The notes under the pieces are model-generated. The model ran no database searches, had not been told where the DNA came from, and worked only from the letters and a program-made list of their open reading frames with translations. The position numbers and the translations under genes are program-made. Below, one piece after another: positions 35,119-43,669 of a DNA stretch of 64,000 nt (position 1 is the first letter of the stretch; each line of letters begins with the position of its first letter). This stretch comes from Nocardioides panaciterrulae (GTDB taxonomy: Bacteria > Actinomycetota > Actinomycetes > Propionibacteriales > Nocardioidaceae), in the NCBI RefSeq assembly GCF_013409645.1, contig NZ_JACCBG010000001.1, forward strand, positions 558,001 to 622,000. The letters run 5' to 3'.

Positions 35119-36221
35119 ACTCACGACGTCGGAGACTCACAGCGACCGTGGGCGTCCTGCTCGCGGCCAGCCTTCCGCTGTCCGCCTGCGGCGGACGCAT
35201 TTCCTCGGCCAAGAGCGGCGGAGACGTGCCCGGCAGCGTCCAGCTCATCGTGCCGTTCGCCCCCGGGGGCGGCACCGACACGTTCGCCCGGGTGCTCGCC
35301 CCGGCCCTGGCCCACGACGTCGAGGGTCAGCCCTCGATCCAGGTCGTGAATCGCGACGGCGGTGAGAGCATCACCGGGACGAACCAGTTCGTGACCCAGA
35401 ACCCGAACGACGGCTCCCAGGTGCTGGTCTCCTCGGCGACGACGACGTTCCAGTGGCTGCTCGGGGTCCCGCAGGTCCAGTACGACTTCACCAAGCTCAA
35501 GCCGATCATGGTGGCCGGCACCGGTGGCGTGATCTACGTGTCGAAGGACTCCGGCATCACCTCGGTCGAGGACCTGAAGGACCCGCCGAAGCCCCTGTCG
35601 TACGGCGGGATCAGCGCCACGGGCCTCGACCTGAGCACCCTGCTGGCCTTCGACCTGCTCAAGGTCTACCCGAAGACCACGTTCGGCTTCGAGGGACGCG
35701 GCCCGGCGCGGCTGGCGCTGGCGCGCGGTGAGACCAACATCGACTACCAGACCACCGCCGGCTACCTCACCGAGGTCGAGCCCATGGTCAAGGAGGGCAC
35801 CGCGATCCCGCTGATGTCCTTCGGTGTCCTCGACGAGCAGGGCAACGTCGTGCGGGACCCGAACTTCAAGGACCTCCCGACGGTGCCCGAGGTCTACGAG
35901 CAGCTGTACGGCCAGAAGCCGTCGGGCCCTGCCTACGACGCGTACGTCGCGTTCCTCGCGGCCGGCTGCACCTACCAGAAGGGCCTGTGGGTGACGGCGG
36001 AGACGCCGAAGGCCGTCCGGGACGCCTTCATCGCCGCGGTTCCCGAACTGGAGAACAACGCGAAGTTCGAGCAGTCCCGCAAGGCCGACCTCGGCGACTA
36101 CCCGGTCTACCGGGGCGACCAGGTCGAGGCCGCGCTGACCAAGGCGTTCAACATCTCCGACTCGGTCAAGCAGTACGTGGTCGAGATGCTCAAGACCAAG
36201 TACGACACCACCGTTCAGTAG
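35112..36221 (+). CDS. tctC: Tripartite tricarboxylate transporter substrate-binding lipoprotein (TctC)
   Basis: A 369-residue extracytoplasmic solute receptor. The signal peptide is of lipoprotein type: TATVGVLLAASLPLSACGG, with LSAC as the lipobox. The mature part has the TctC fold (VQLIVPFAPGGGTDTFARVL, GTGGVIYVSKDSGI, GEISYGG-like LSYGGISATG, GETNIDYQTTAGYL). It captures a tri- or dicarboxylate and hands it to TctA/TctB. It overlaps prpF by 7 nt and is followed by the TctA-TctB fusion. Confidence 0.94.
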   Translation: MLNSRRRRLTATVGVLLAASLPLSACGGRISSAKSGGDVPGSVQLIVPFAPGGGTDTFARVLAPALAHDVEGQPSIQVVNRDGGESITGTNQFVTQNPNDGSQVLVSSATTTFQWLLGVPQVQYDFTKLKPIMVAGTGGVIYVSKDSGITSVEDLKDPPKPLSYGGISATGLDLSTLLAFDLLKVYPKTTFGFEGRGPARLALARGETNIDYQTTAGYLTEVEPMVKEGTAIPLMSFGVLDEQGNVVRDPNFKDLPTVPEVYEQLYGQKPSGPAYDAYVAFLAAGCTYQKGLWVTAETPKAVRDAFIAAVPELENNAKFEQSRKADLGDYPVYRGDQVEAALTKAFNISDSVKQYVVEMLKTKYDTTVQ

Positions 36222-36254
36222 CCTCCGGCTACTCGTCGAGAAGGAAAGCTACCC

Positions 36255-38396
36255 ATGTTCGACGCTGCCATGTCCGCCCTGGCGGGCTTCGCAAACCCGG
36301 GGACCCTCCTCATGCTGGCCATCGGAGTCCTGGCGGGGCTGGCCATGGGCGTCCTGCCCGGCCTGGGCGGCACGGCCGCGGTGGGGATCCTGCTGCCCTT
36401 CGTGATCACGCTTCCGCCCCAGCAGTCCCTGGCGATCCTGATCGGCGCGGTGGCGGTGGTCCACCACTCCGACGTCATCACCGCGATCCTGCTGCGGGTC
36501 CCCGGGTCGGCGTCGGCAGCGGTGATCATGCCGGACGGTCACGCGCTCGCGCGGCAGGGGCAGGCCGCGCGAGCGCTCTCCCTCTGCTTCGTGTCCTCGA
36601 TGATCGGCGGCGTGCTGGGGGCGGTGGGCCTGACCTTCTCCATCCCGATCGCCGAGCCGCTGGTGCTGGCGTTCGGCTCGCCGGAGCTGTTCATGCTCAC
36701 CGTGCTCGGCATCAGCCTGGCCGCCCTGCTCTCGCAGGGGAACATGCTCAAGGGTCTCGTGGGCGCGGCCCTCGGTCTCCTCATCGGCATGATCGGCGCG
36801 GCCCCGGCTGCGGCCACCTACCGGTTCTCCTTCGGGGCCGACTCCCTGCTCGACGGTGTGGGTCTGGTGCCGCTGGCGCTCGGGCTGTTCGGCCTCGCGG
36901 AGATCGCCCACATGGTGGCCCGCAAGAGCGCCGTGGCCGAGAAGCTCGAGGTCGGCGACGGCTGGCTGCAGGGCGCCCGGGAGGCGCTGCGCGAGTGGAA
37001 GATGATGCTCCGCGGCGTCTTCGTGGGCATGTGGGCGGGTGTGCTGCCCGGCCTGGGAGCCACCGCGGGCACCTACATCGCCTACGGCCAGGCCGCGGCC
37101 ACGGCCAGCCGGGAGGAGCGCAAGTCCTACGGGCACGGGAACACCCGGGGCCTGGTCGCCGCCGAGAGCGCCGCGAACTCGGTGGAGGCCGGTGACCTCA
37201 TCCCGACGCTGCTCTTCGGGATCCCGGGTGGGGCGCCGGCGGCGCTGTTGCTCGGCGCCCTGCTCGCCTACGGGATCCAGCCCGGGCCCCAGATGATCAC
37301 CGATCATCTCGACGTCATGTACACCGTGGTCTGGTCCTTCGCCATCGCCAGCGTGGTGGGCTCGGTGGTGTGCTTCTTCCTCGCGAAGCCGTTGGCCCGG
37401 CTCAGCTACGTGCCGTTCCAGTACCTCGCCCCCGGCCTGCTGCTGATCATGTTCGCCGCGGCGTACTCGGACTCCACCCAGTTCGGCGGGATCGTCGCGA
37501 TGCTCGTGCTCGGGGCGATCGGGTTCGCGATGAGGGCAGCCGACTTCCCCCGCGCCCCCTTGCTGATCGGCTTCATCCTGAGTGTCCCCCTGGAGCGGTA
37601 CTACTTCCTGACGAGCAACCTCTACACCACCGGTGAGTGGATGAGCCGCCCGCTGGTGATCGCGATGATGGTGATCCTGGCGATCCCACTGGTCCTCGTC
37701 CCGGTGCGCCGGATGCGGGCGAGGAGCTCGGAGCGCCAGGGCGCCACGTCCGGCCCGCTGGAGGCTGGTGAACTGGTCCCCGCCGAGCTGGCGGTCGCCG
37801 GCGCCCGGATCAGCGGTGAGTCGGGCGCAGGCGGCTCGGACCGCACCGCGTTCCTCTCGGCCACCGATCGCACGGCTGCTGTCCTGGACGAGCACGACGG
37901 TCCGGCGGGAGAGGCGGCCTCCGGGGAGGGGGCGCTGGCCAAGAGCATCTGGCCGCTGCTCTTCGGCCTCGCGACCCTGGCGGCGTTCGTCACGGCGTTC
38001 GTGGTGGCCCAGGACTACCCGTCGCGCGCGCGGCTCGCGCCGGCGCTCGTCACCCTGCTGGGGATGGTCCTGACCGCGGTGCTGGTCGTCCGCGAGGGCG
38101 TGGCTGTGTGGCGGGGCAGGCGCCGGGAACGGGCGTGGAACCGTGAGGTGAGCCAGACCGCGGTCGCCTTCGGCTGGCTGGTGCTGTTCGTGGTGCTGGT
38201 GAACTTCCTGGGCTTCGTCGTGGGCACCCTGGTCTTCGTGCCGCTGTTCCTCCTCGCGGTCGCCCGCCTCGGCGCGGTCAAGACCGGCGTCTACACGGTG
38301 GGGGCGGTGGCGCTGCTGGTGATCGGCTACCTCTACGGGAACTTCGATCTCCCCGCCGGCACGCTGCTCCCGCTGTTGCCGGGATTCCAGGTGTGA
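36255..38396 (+). CDS. tctAB: TctA-TctB fused tripartite tricarboxylate transporter membrane protein
   Basis: A 713-residue membrane protein. Residues about 1-500 are TctA (large subunit, about 12 membrane segments: MGVLPGLGGTAAVGILLPF, LLRVPGSASAAVIMPDGHA, GVLPGLGATAGTYIAYGQA, IPTLLFGIPGGAPAALLLG). A hydrophilic Gly/Ala/Glu linker of about 70 residues (about 500-570) joins it to a TctB-like small subunit with four membrane segments (SIWPLLFGLATLAAFVTAFV to AVALLVIGYLYGNFDLP). The subunits are usually separate genes, tctB before tctA; here order is reversed and fused. The start is ATG 36255 with AGGAAAG upstream. Confidence 0.93.
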   Translation: MFDAAMSALAGFANPGTLLMLAIGVLAGLAMGVLPGLGGTAAVGILLPFVITLPPQQSLAILIGAVAVVHHSDVITAILLRVPGSASAAVIMPDGHALARQGQAARALSLCFVSSMIGGVLGAVGLTFSIPIAEPLVLAFGSPELFMLTVLGISLAALLSQGNMLKGLVGAALGLLIGMIGAAPAAATYRFSFGADSLLDGVGLVPLALGLFGLAEIAHMVARKSAVAEKLEVGDGWLQGAREALREWKMMLRGVFVGMWAGVLPGLGATAGTYIAYGQAAATASREERKSYGHGNTRGLVAAESAANSVEAGDLIPTLLFGIPGGAPAALLLGALLAYGIQPGPQMITDHLDVMYTVVWSFAIASVVGSVVCFFLAKPLARLSYVPFQYLAPGLLLIMFAAAYSDSTQFGGIVAMLVLGAIGFAMRAADFPRAPLLIGFILSVPLERYYFLTSNLYTTGEWMSRPLVIAMMVILAIPLVLVPVRRMRARSSERQGATSGPLEAGELVPAELAVAGARISGESGAGGSDRTAFLSATDRTAAVLDEHDGPAGEAASGEGALAKSIWPLLFGLATLAAFVTAFVVAQDYPSRARLAPALVTLLGMVLTAVLVVREGVAVWRGRRRERAWNREVSQTAVAFGWLVLFVVLVNFLGFVVGTLVFVPLFLLAVARLGAVKTGVYTVGAVALLVIGYLYGNFDLPAGTLLPLLPGFQV

Positions 38397-38917
38397 GACC
38401 GGAGCACGAACGGCTTGCCCACGCTGCCTCGCTGATGGCCGGGGCCGCCGCCGGCGCGGCCGTGCTCGGTCTGGTGCGCGTGCCCGCCGGCGTGCTCATC
38501 GGCTCGGTGCTCGGCAGTGCCCTGGTGAACAGGAGCCGCCTGGTCGAGGGCGGGCCCCGTTCGGCGCCCCGAGCGGTGCGGATCTGCGGGCTCGCGCTGC
38601 TCGGCTGCACGGTCGCCACCCAGATCGACGCCGAGACCGTCGACGGGCTGCTGCGGATCTGGGCGCCGCTGCTCGCCGGCGTGGCGTTGCTCCTCGTGGC
38701 GGACGTCGTGCTGGCGTGCCTGCTGGTGCTCCGCTACCGGGTGGACGTGGTCACCGCGGTCCTGGCCTGCGCCCCCGGTGGCTTCTCGGCGATCTCGGGG
38801 GTGGCCGACGAGATGGGCGCCCAGCTGGGGGTCGTGATCGCGGTGCACACCGTGCGGATCCTGACCGTCGTGCTGCTGGTGCTGCCGGTGCTGATCACGT
38901 TGGCGCGGGCGCTGTGA
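38393..38917 (+). CDS. AbrB-family membrane protein, first half-length unit
   Basis: A 174-residue membrane protein corresponding to one repeat of the AbrB (PF05145, formerly ammonia monooxygenase) family. It has hydrophobic segments (AASLMAGAAAGAAVLGLVRV, LLAGVALLLVADVVLACLLV) and the repeat motif ACAPGGFSAISGVADEMGAQ followed by VIAVHTVRILTVVLLVLPVL. Normal AbrB proteins are about 350 residues with two such repeats. Here the two halves are separate genes that overlap as GTGA. It follows the TTT genes directly (GTGA overlap) and may form a complex with the next protein; the substrate is unknown. Confidence 0.85.
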   Translation: MRPEHERLAHAASLMAGAAAGAAVLGLVRVPAGVLIGSVLGSALVNRSRLVEGGPRSAPRAVRICGLALLGCTVATQIDAETVDGLLRIWAPLLAGVALLLVADVVLACLLVLRYRVDVVTAVLACAPGGFSAISGVADEMGAQLGVVIAVHTVRILTVVLLVLPVLITLARAL

Positions 38918-39483
38918 GGGTCGCCGCGTTGCTGCTGTTGGTGCTCAGTGCCGGCGCCGGCGCCTGGCTCGGGCGCCGGCTCCGGCTGCCGATGTGGCCG
39001 CTCACCGGGGCGATCCTGGGCGGCCTGGTCCTGACGCTCCTCTGGCCGGACCCGATCGATGTGCCGGGCGGCTGGCGGATCGCCGCCCAGGTGCTGGTGG
39101 GCACCGCCGTGGGCGCCGCCATCCAGAAGGGCGTGCTGCGTGAGTTCCTGAGCGTGGTCGTGCCCGGCGCGCTGGCCGTCGTCACCATCCTCGGGATCGG
39201 CGTGGCCACGGGGCTGCTGATCGCCGGCACCGGCAAGCTCGACCACGTGAGCGCGGTGCTCGGGATGGTGCCGGGCGGGGTGGGGGAGATGGTCGCCTCT
39301 GCCACCGCCCTGCATGCGGACGTCCCCCTGGTCGCCGGCATGCACGTCGCGCGACTCGTGATCTCGCTGGCGGCGATCCCCTTCATGATCCGCTGCGTCG
39401 CCGGCCTCACCCGAGAGACGGTCGAGCGCCGCGCCCGAGACGCCGCCGGTGGCCGAAGCCTGGACGAGGACGGTCGTCGCTGA
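38914..39483 (+). CDS. AbrB-family membrane protein, second half-length unit
   Basis: A 189-residue membrane protein with the second AbrB-type repeat: LGRRLRLPMWPLTGAILGGL, IAAQVLVGTAVGAAIQKGVL, LGMVPGGVGEMVASATAL and VPLVAGMHVARLVISLAAI. GTG 38914 overlaps the stop of the preceding gene. The MVPGGVGEM and ACAPGGFSAI elements of the two genes are the equivalent repeat signatures, so the pair is a split AbrB. It is the last gene of the prpF-tctC-tctAB operon and may be an exporter or accessory permease for the same acids. Confidence 0.85.
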   Translation: MRVAALLLLVLSAGAGAWLGRRLRLPMWPLTGAILGGLVLTLLWPDPIDVPGGWRIAAQVLVGTAVGAAIQKGVLREFLSVVVPGALAVVTILGIGVATGLLIAGTGKLDHVSAVLGMVPGGVGEMVASATALHADVPLVAGMHVARLVISLAAIPFMIRCVAGLTRETVERRARDAAGGRSLDEDGRR

Positions 39484-39600
39484 GAGGCGGCGATCGACCC
39501 CTACGGCGGCTCTTCGCAACTTCTTGGACGGTATTGAGGATTCGTGCCCCGTGGGCCTGTCAGACTTGCCGGTGCTCAACGCACAAGGTGGGAGGGATCC

Positions 39601-39732
39601 ATGTCGGGGCGTCGCACGAAGATGCGCTCCGTCCAGATCGATCGCCGCGTCCGCAACCTCGAGATCCTCGGTCTCGTGCTTGTGCTGCTGGTGACGATGG
39701 TCCTGGTCTGGAAGGCCATGACCTCGGTCTGA
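39601..39732 (+). CDS. Small single-pass membrane protein
   Basis: A 43-residue ORF with basic N-terminus (RRTKMRSVQIDRRVRN) and one membrane helix (LEILGLVLVLLVTMVLVWKAM). GGGAGGG lies 5-10 bases before ATG 39601, a very strong ribosome site that makes translation likely despite the length. I do not recognise a family. It lies between the tricarboxylate operon and the broken deacetylase and is followed by a hairpin. Confidence 0.65.
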   Translation: MSGRRTKMRSVQIDRRVRNLEILGLVLVLLVTMVLVWKAMTSV

Positions 39733-39741
39733 TCGGAGCAG

Positions 39742-39759
39742 CCCGGCCTCGGGGCCGGG
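39742..39759. terminator. Short terminator hairpin
   Basis: CCCGGCC (39742-39748) and GGCCGGG (39753-39759) pair around a 4-nt loop 10 bp after the small membrane gene. Confidence 0.6.
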
Positions 39760-39791
39760 TTCAACCCGGATGAGCAGGGGCAGGTGCTGGC

Positions 39792-40925
39792 ACGACAGCC
39801 AACGACACCTCCGTCTTCGCGCAAGGATTCACCCAGTCCTACAGGGTGGTATCGGACGGCGCTGGGGGCGGCGTCTTCATCGAGAAGACCGGCCTGACCG
39901 TTGACCTCACCGGTCAGGTGCTCCGAATCTAGTTCAAGCTCGGCATCACCGAGAGCGAGCATCCCGCACCAAGCAGATCCTCTGCTACGGGGGCGACTCG
40001 GCGTTGACGAACAACTACATGTGGACGCTGATGGACAACAGCAGCGACAGCAGCGCGCCTGGCTACCACTACACGACCGGGAGCGAGTGGGTGGAGATGA
40101 CGCTGCCGTTCTCTTACCACGACCGGCACCCCAACCGTACGGCGATCACGCAGGTCAACCTCCGCATCGGCGACAACGGCGCGACCAACCCGATCACCGT
40201 GTGGTTCCAGTCCGTCGACGCGGTCGAGGACGAGACACCCACCTTCTACCCGAACGGCGTGGTGTCGATCGCGTTCGATGACGACACCTCCGACCAGTGG
40301 GCGAACAGCATCCCCTACCTCGCCTCCAAGGGCTTGACGGGCACCCTGTTCGTCCTCGGTGACACCCTCGACCCCAACGGCTTCATGACCACCGCGCAGG
40401 TTCGCAGCGCCCAGGACGACTACGGCTTCGAGGTCGCCTCGCAGTCAGCGACCCTGGCCGGGCACTCAACCGACTTCCGCAACGGCGCGCCCTCCGATGT
40501 GCGCCGCGAGATGCGTGGCATCACCAAGCTGCTGGCCGACGAGGGTTTCAACGCATGGGAGCACCTCGCCTACCCGAAGGTTGCGGTCCACCGCCGCCTG
40601 ATGGATGACGTCGCCAGCGTCTTCACCTCGGCGCGCACCACCGTGCGGCCGAACTACCACGAGACGATGCCGCCTGGAGATGCCTTCCGGCTGCGGACCT
40701 GGGAGGTGCTCAACACCGACGCCCCCGCCTCGATCAAGGCCGCCATCGATCAGGCCAAGGCCAAGCGGGGCTGGCTCATCCTGACGTTCCACATCTCAAG
40801 ACGACCCGTCGTCCAGCATCGAGTACGCCGTCGCGGAGTTCCAGAGCATCATCGACTACCTCGTGACGACGGGCATCGCGGTCGCACCGGTCGGCAAGGT
40901 CCTCTCCAAACCTCTGACCCTCGGC
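39792..40925 (+). pseudogene. Decayed polysaccharide deacetylase-family gene
   Basis: Protein homology is spread over several frames. The 5' part (SVFAQGFTQSYRVVSDG to LTGQVLRI) has no start codon in frame and stops at TAG 39930-39932, one base from Trp. A frameshift follows between 39933 and 40003. The central frame 40004-40797 carries NNYMWTLMD, then the NodB-like domain GVVSIAFDDDTSDQWANSIP and GTLFVLGD. Near 40797 another shift moves the end (SSIEYAVAEFQSIIDYLVTT, then IAVAPVGKVL) to a different frame. The 3' end runs into the truncated ligase. A polysaccharide or cell-wall deacetylase is the likely ancestor; it is surely non-functional unless the sequence is wrong at several points. Confidence 0.8.
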
Positions 40926-42185
40926 GGCCGGGCCCTCGTCACCGACCCCGACAGCCAAGCCGACGAGCACGAACATGAGGTAGGAGATCGGCAGCGCGTT
41001 GATGGCCGACCCGGTGATCCCGAAGCCGACGAGCACTGCCACCTGAACGACTGCTAGCTGGCCCTGACGGGATTTCGAGTTGAGCGACCGCTTTGCCGCA
41101 ACGGCGAGCCCGCCCCACAGGAGCAGACCGATCGTGCCGCCTTCCACGCCGAGCTTGAGCACGAGGTTGTGAGGAGTCACGTATTCGCGGCCGAGGAAGT
41201 GTTCGCGCAGTGTGTCCCCAGCCGAACCGGCGCCCCAACCGATGAATGGAGACCGCTGGAACATGTCCAGTCCGAGTTGATACCCGGGGAGTCGGTTCAG
41301 GAGCCGTGAGTCCGTGGAGTAGTTCGCGATCGAACCCACGACGGTATTGGCGGCGTCGCCCGTCACGAAGGCGTAGTAGACGAGCCCAAACCCGACCAGG
41401 ACGACCGCAGCTCGGCCCGCGAAGCCGCTGACGCTTCGACCGACCAAGACCCACGCAATAACGCCGAGGGCGACCGCAACGTAGGCCGTCCTCACTTCCG
41501 CGAGCATCAAACCGTAGGCGCCGACGGCCACCGCAGCGAACCAAAGAAGACGAGGCGTCCCCGGCTTCCCGAGTCGCACCAGCGCCCAGGCCAACAGCAC
41601 TGCACCAGCGGTGGCGGCGTGAAACGGCCCGGCGAAGATGCCTTGGAGGCGTGCCTCCCCAGCGAACAGGGCGGTGTATTCGCCAGCGGCCCGGGTGATC
41701 CCGTTCTCGATCGAGGGCTGATAGAGGTGGATGTAGATCGACGCGCCGAGAGTCGCCATCAGCGCGCGAATCACAGTCAATTCGGTAGCCGCCACTTGCT
41801 CCCGTTTAAGCGCACAGCCGAGGATCAGGCCCGCCACAGCCAAGACCGACTGGCGGAAGCCAAGCGCCCCGGTGGCTAGATCTGGGACGTTGGGGTGCAC
41901 CACCAGGGCGGCCCAGAACAGCAGCACGGCTAGTGACCACCCGACGACTGCCTTGCCGCGTCGCTGGCTCGCAGGACGAGTGAGCCACACCAACAGCCCG
42001 ACTGACAGTGCGGCGCCGTCTACGGCGGTCGCGACGGACTTAGGCATGAGTTGCGCGAGAAGCATTGCCCACACCAGCAGGATGAACCATCGGGGGGACT
42101 GCTCTGGTCTCCTCTTGAGCGTGGTCCACAAGAGCAGGGCCAAGAGAACGCAGGCGAACGCCGCCAAAGCATCGAAGCCGGGCAC
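40776..42185 (-). CDS. O-antigen ligase/polymerase-like membrane protein with foreign C-terminal tail
   Basis: A 469-codon reading frame from GTG 42185. Most of it is a polytopic membrane protein of the O-antigen ligase (WaaL/RfaL) class: many hydrophobic segments, LAEVRTAYVAVALGVIAWVL, the large loop with RLLNRLPGYQLGLDMFQRSP, FIGWGAGSAG and YVTPHNLVLKLGVEGGTIGL. Homology ends near 40940; the last about 55 residues (GDEGPAAEGQRFGEDL onward) are merely the antisense of the broken deacetylase, so the true C-terminus is lost. GTG 42185 shares one base with the stop of the upstream small gene (TAGTG). GC content looks lower than in neighbours. It probably assembled or attached a surface polysaccharide and may now be inactive. 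Confidence 0.75.
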   Translation of the reverse strand: MPGFDALAAFACVLLALLLWTTLKRRPEQSPRWFILLVWAMLLAQLMPKSVATAVDGAALSVGLLVWLTRPASQRRGKAVVGWSLAVLLFWAALVVHPNVPDLATGALGFRQSVLAVAGLILGCALKREQVAATELTVIRALMATLGASIYIHLYQPSIENGITRAAGEYTALFAGEARLQGIFAGPFHAATAGAVLLAWALVRLGKPGTPRLLWFAAVAVGAYGLMLAEVRTAYVAVALGVIAWVLVGRSVSGFAGRAAVVLVGFGLVYYAFVTGDAANTVVGSIANYSTDSRLLNRLPGYQLGLDMFQRSPFIGWGAGSAGDTLREHFLGREYVTPHNLVLKLGVEGGTIGLLLWGGLAVAAKRSLNSKSRQGQLAVVQVAVLVGFGITGSAINALPISYLMFVLVGLAVGVGDEGPAAEGQRFGEDLADRCDRDARRHEVVDDALELRDGVLDAGRRVVLRCGTSG

Positions 42186-42391
42186 TAGTGATCCCCGTCG
42201 TTGGCGAGGACTACCCACGTGGCAAGCAAGAACGTCGGGATAGCGATCTCCGGTGTCGACGAGTGGATGACGTCAGCTATCACCAGTAGCCAGTAGGCGA
42301 CGCTTGCGCCCCCAAGGATCGTGATTGGCCAGCTCCTGCCGAGCAACGTGGACAAGTCGGGGTGCTCGCCACCAGGCCGCCTGCCGTCCAT
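42185..42391 (-). CDS. Small membrane protein upstream of the ligase gene
   Basis: A 68-residue ORF from ATG 42391 with two hydrophobic stretches (WPITILGGASVAYWLLVIAD and IAIPTFLLATWVVLA). Its stop overlaps the ligase GTG as TAGTG, which supports real translation and an operon. I do not recognise a family; small membrane partners are common beside polysaccharide polymerases. It lies within the lower-GC segment. Confidence 0.55.
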   Translation of the reverse strand: MDGRRPGGEHPDLSTLLGRSWPITILGGASVAYWLLVIADVIHSSTPEIAIPTFLLATWVVLANDGDH

Positions 42392-42515
42392 CACGCCCGG
42401 CACCCTACCTCGGGTCGAGGTGCATGCCTCAGACCCGATCGTCGTTGCCGCGAGAACGAATCCTCGGGTCGGGGAACTTCGCCCTGACCGTGGACGACCT
42501 CTCGGTGGCTTCGAT

Positions 42516-43014
42516 CTAGGCGGCGAGGTCTCGGACCCGCCGGGCCGGGACGCCCGCGTACATCCCATGCGGCGCGCAGTCGCGAACCACGACTGTCCCG
42601 GCCGCGATGACGCAGCCGTCCCCGATCGTGACCCCGGGCATCACCTGGGCACCCGCCCCGATCCACACGCCATCGCCGACCGTGATGTCGGCCTTGACCT
42701 GCTCGCCTGCGCGGCGGCTGGCGGGGCCGATCTCGTGGGTCGCGGTGCAGAACAACACTCGCATGGCGATGTCGCAGTTCCGACCGATCCGCACCCACGC
42801 GTGCTCGTTCTCGAAGAAGCACCCCGTAGTTGACGAAGGTGCCCTCACCGATCTGGAGGTGGGGGCCGAGTGCGGTGAGGCCGGGACGGAGCCGGAAGGG
42901 GTCAGTCTCGATCCGCAGGCCGAGGCGACGCAGGATCGCCAGCCGCAACCTCGGCGGGGTCGGCTTCGCACCCGCCACAGCCATCGCCACATGCCACTTC
43001 CGTATGCCAAGCAC
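42516..43014 (-). pseudogene. Frameshifted hexapeptide-repeat acyltransferase
   Basis: Two frames together give a complete left-handed beta-helix acetyltransferase (LacA/WcaF type). The first (MLGIRKWHVAM to IGEGTFVNYG) runs from ATG 43014; the second supplies CFFENEHAWVRIG, CTATHEIGP, ITVGDGVWIGAGAQVMPGVT, IGDGCVIAAGTVVVRDC and MYAGVPARRVRDLAA. One extra base in the C4 run at 42822-42825 explains the break; removing it restores NYGCFFEN. A sequencing error in a short homopolymer cannot be excluded. It would O-acetylate a surface sugar. Confidence 0.8.
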
Positions 43015-43193
43015 CCGCGAACGCTACAGCAAGTCCCGAGCGGGCATTCTGCTCGATAAATCGGTCTCCGCACTGTGTGCGCCTGACTCATACGCTTGGC
43101 CGCGTGACGCGTCGCGGTTCTCGGCCTCAACGGCGTGTCGGTGGATGAATTTGGGGCTCTGAAGGCGTCGGGGCTACGGGGAACCATGGCGGC

Positions 43194-43631
<438 letters not shown>

Positions 43632-43669
43632 CGGGAGATCCTCCCAGACGTCGTGGCAGGATCACGCCC

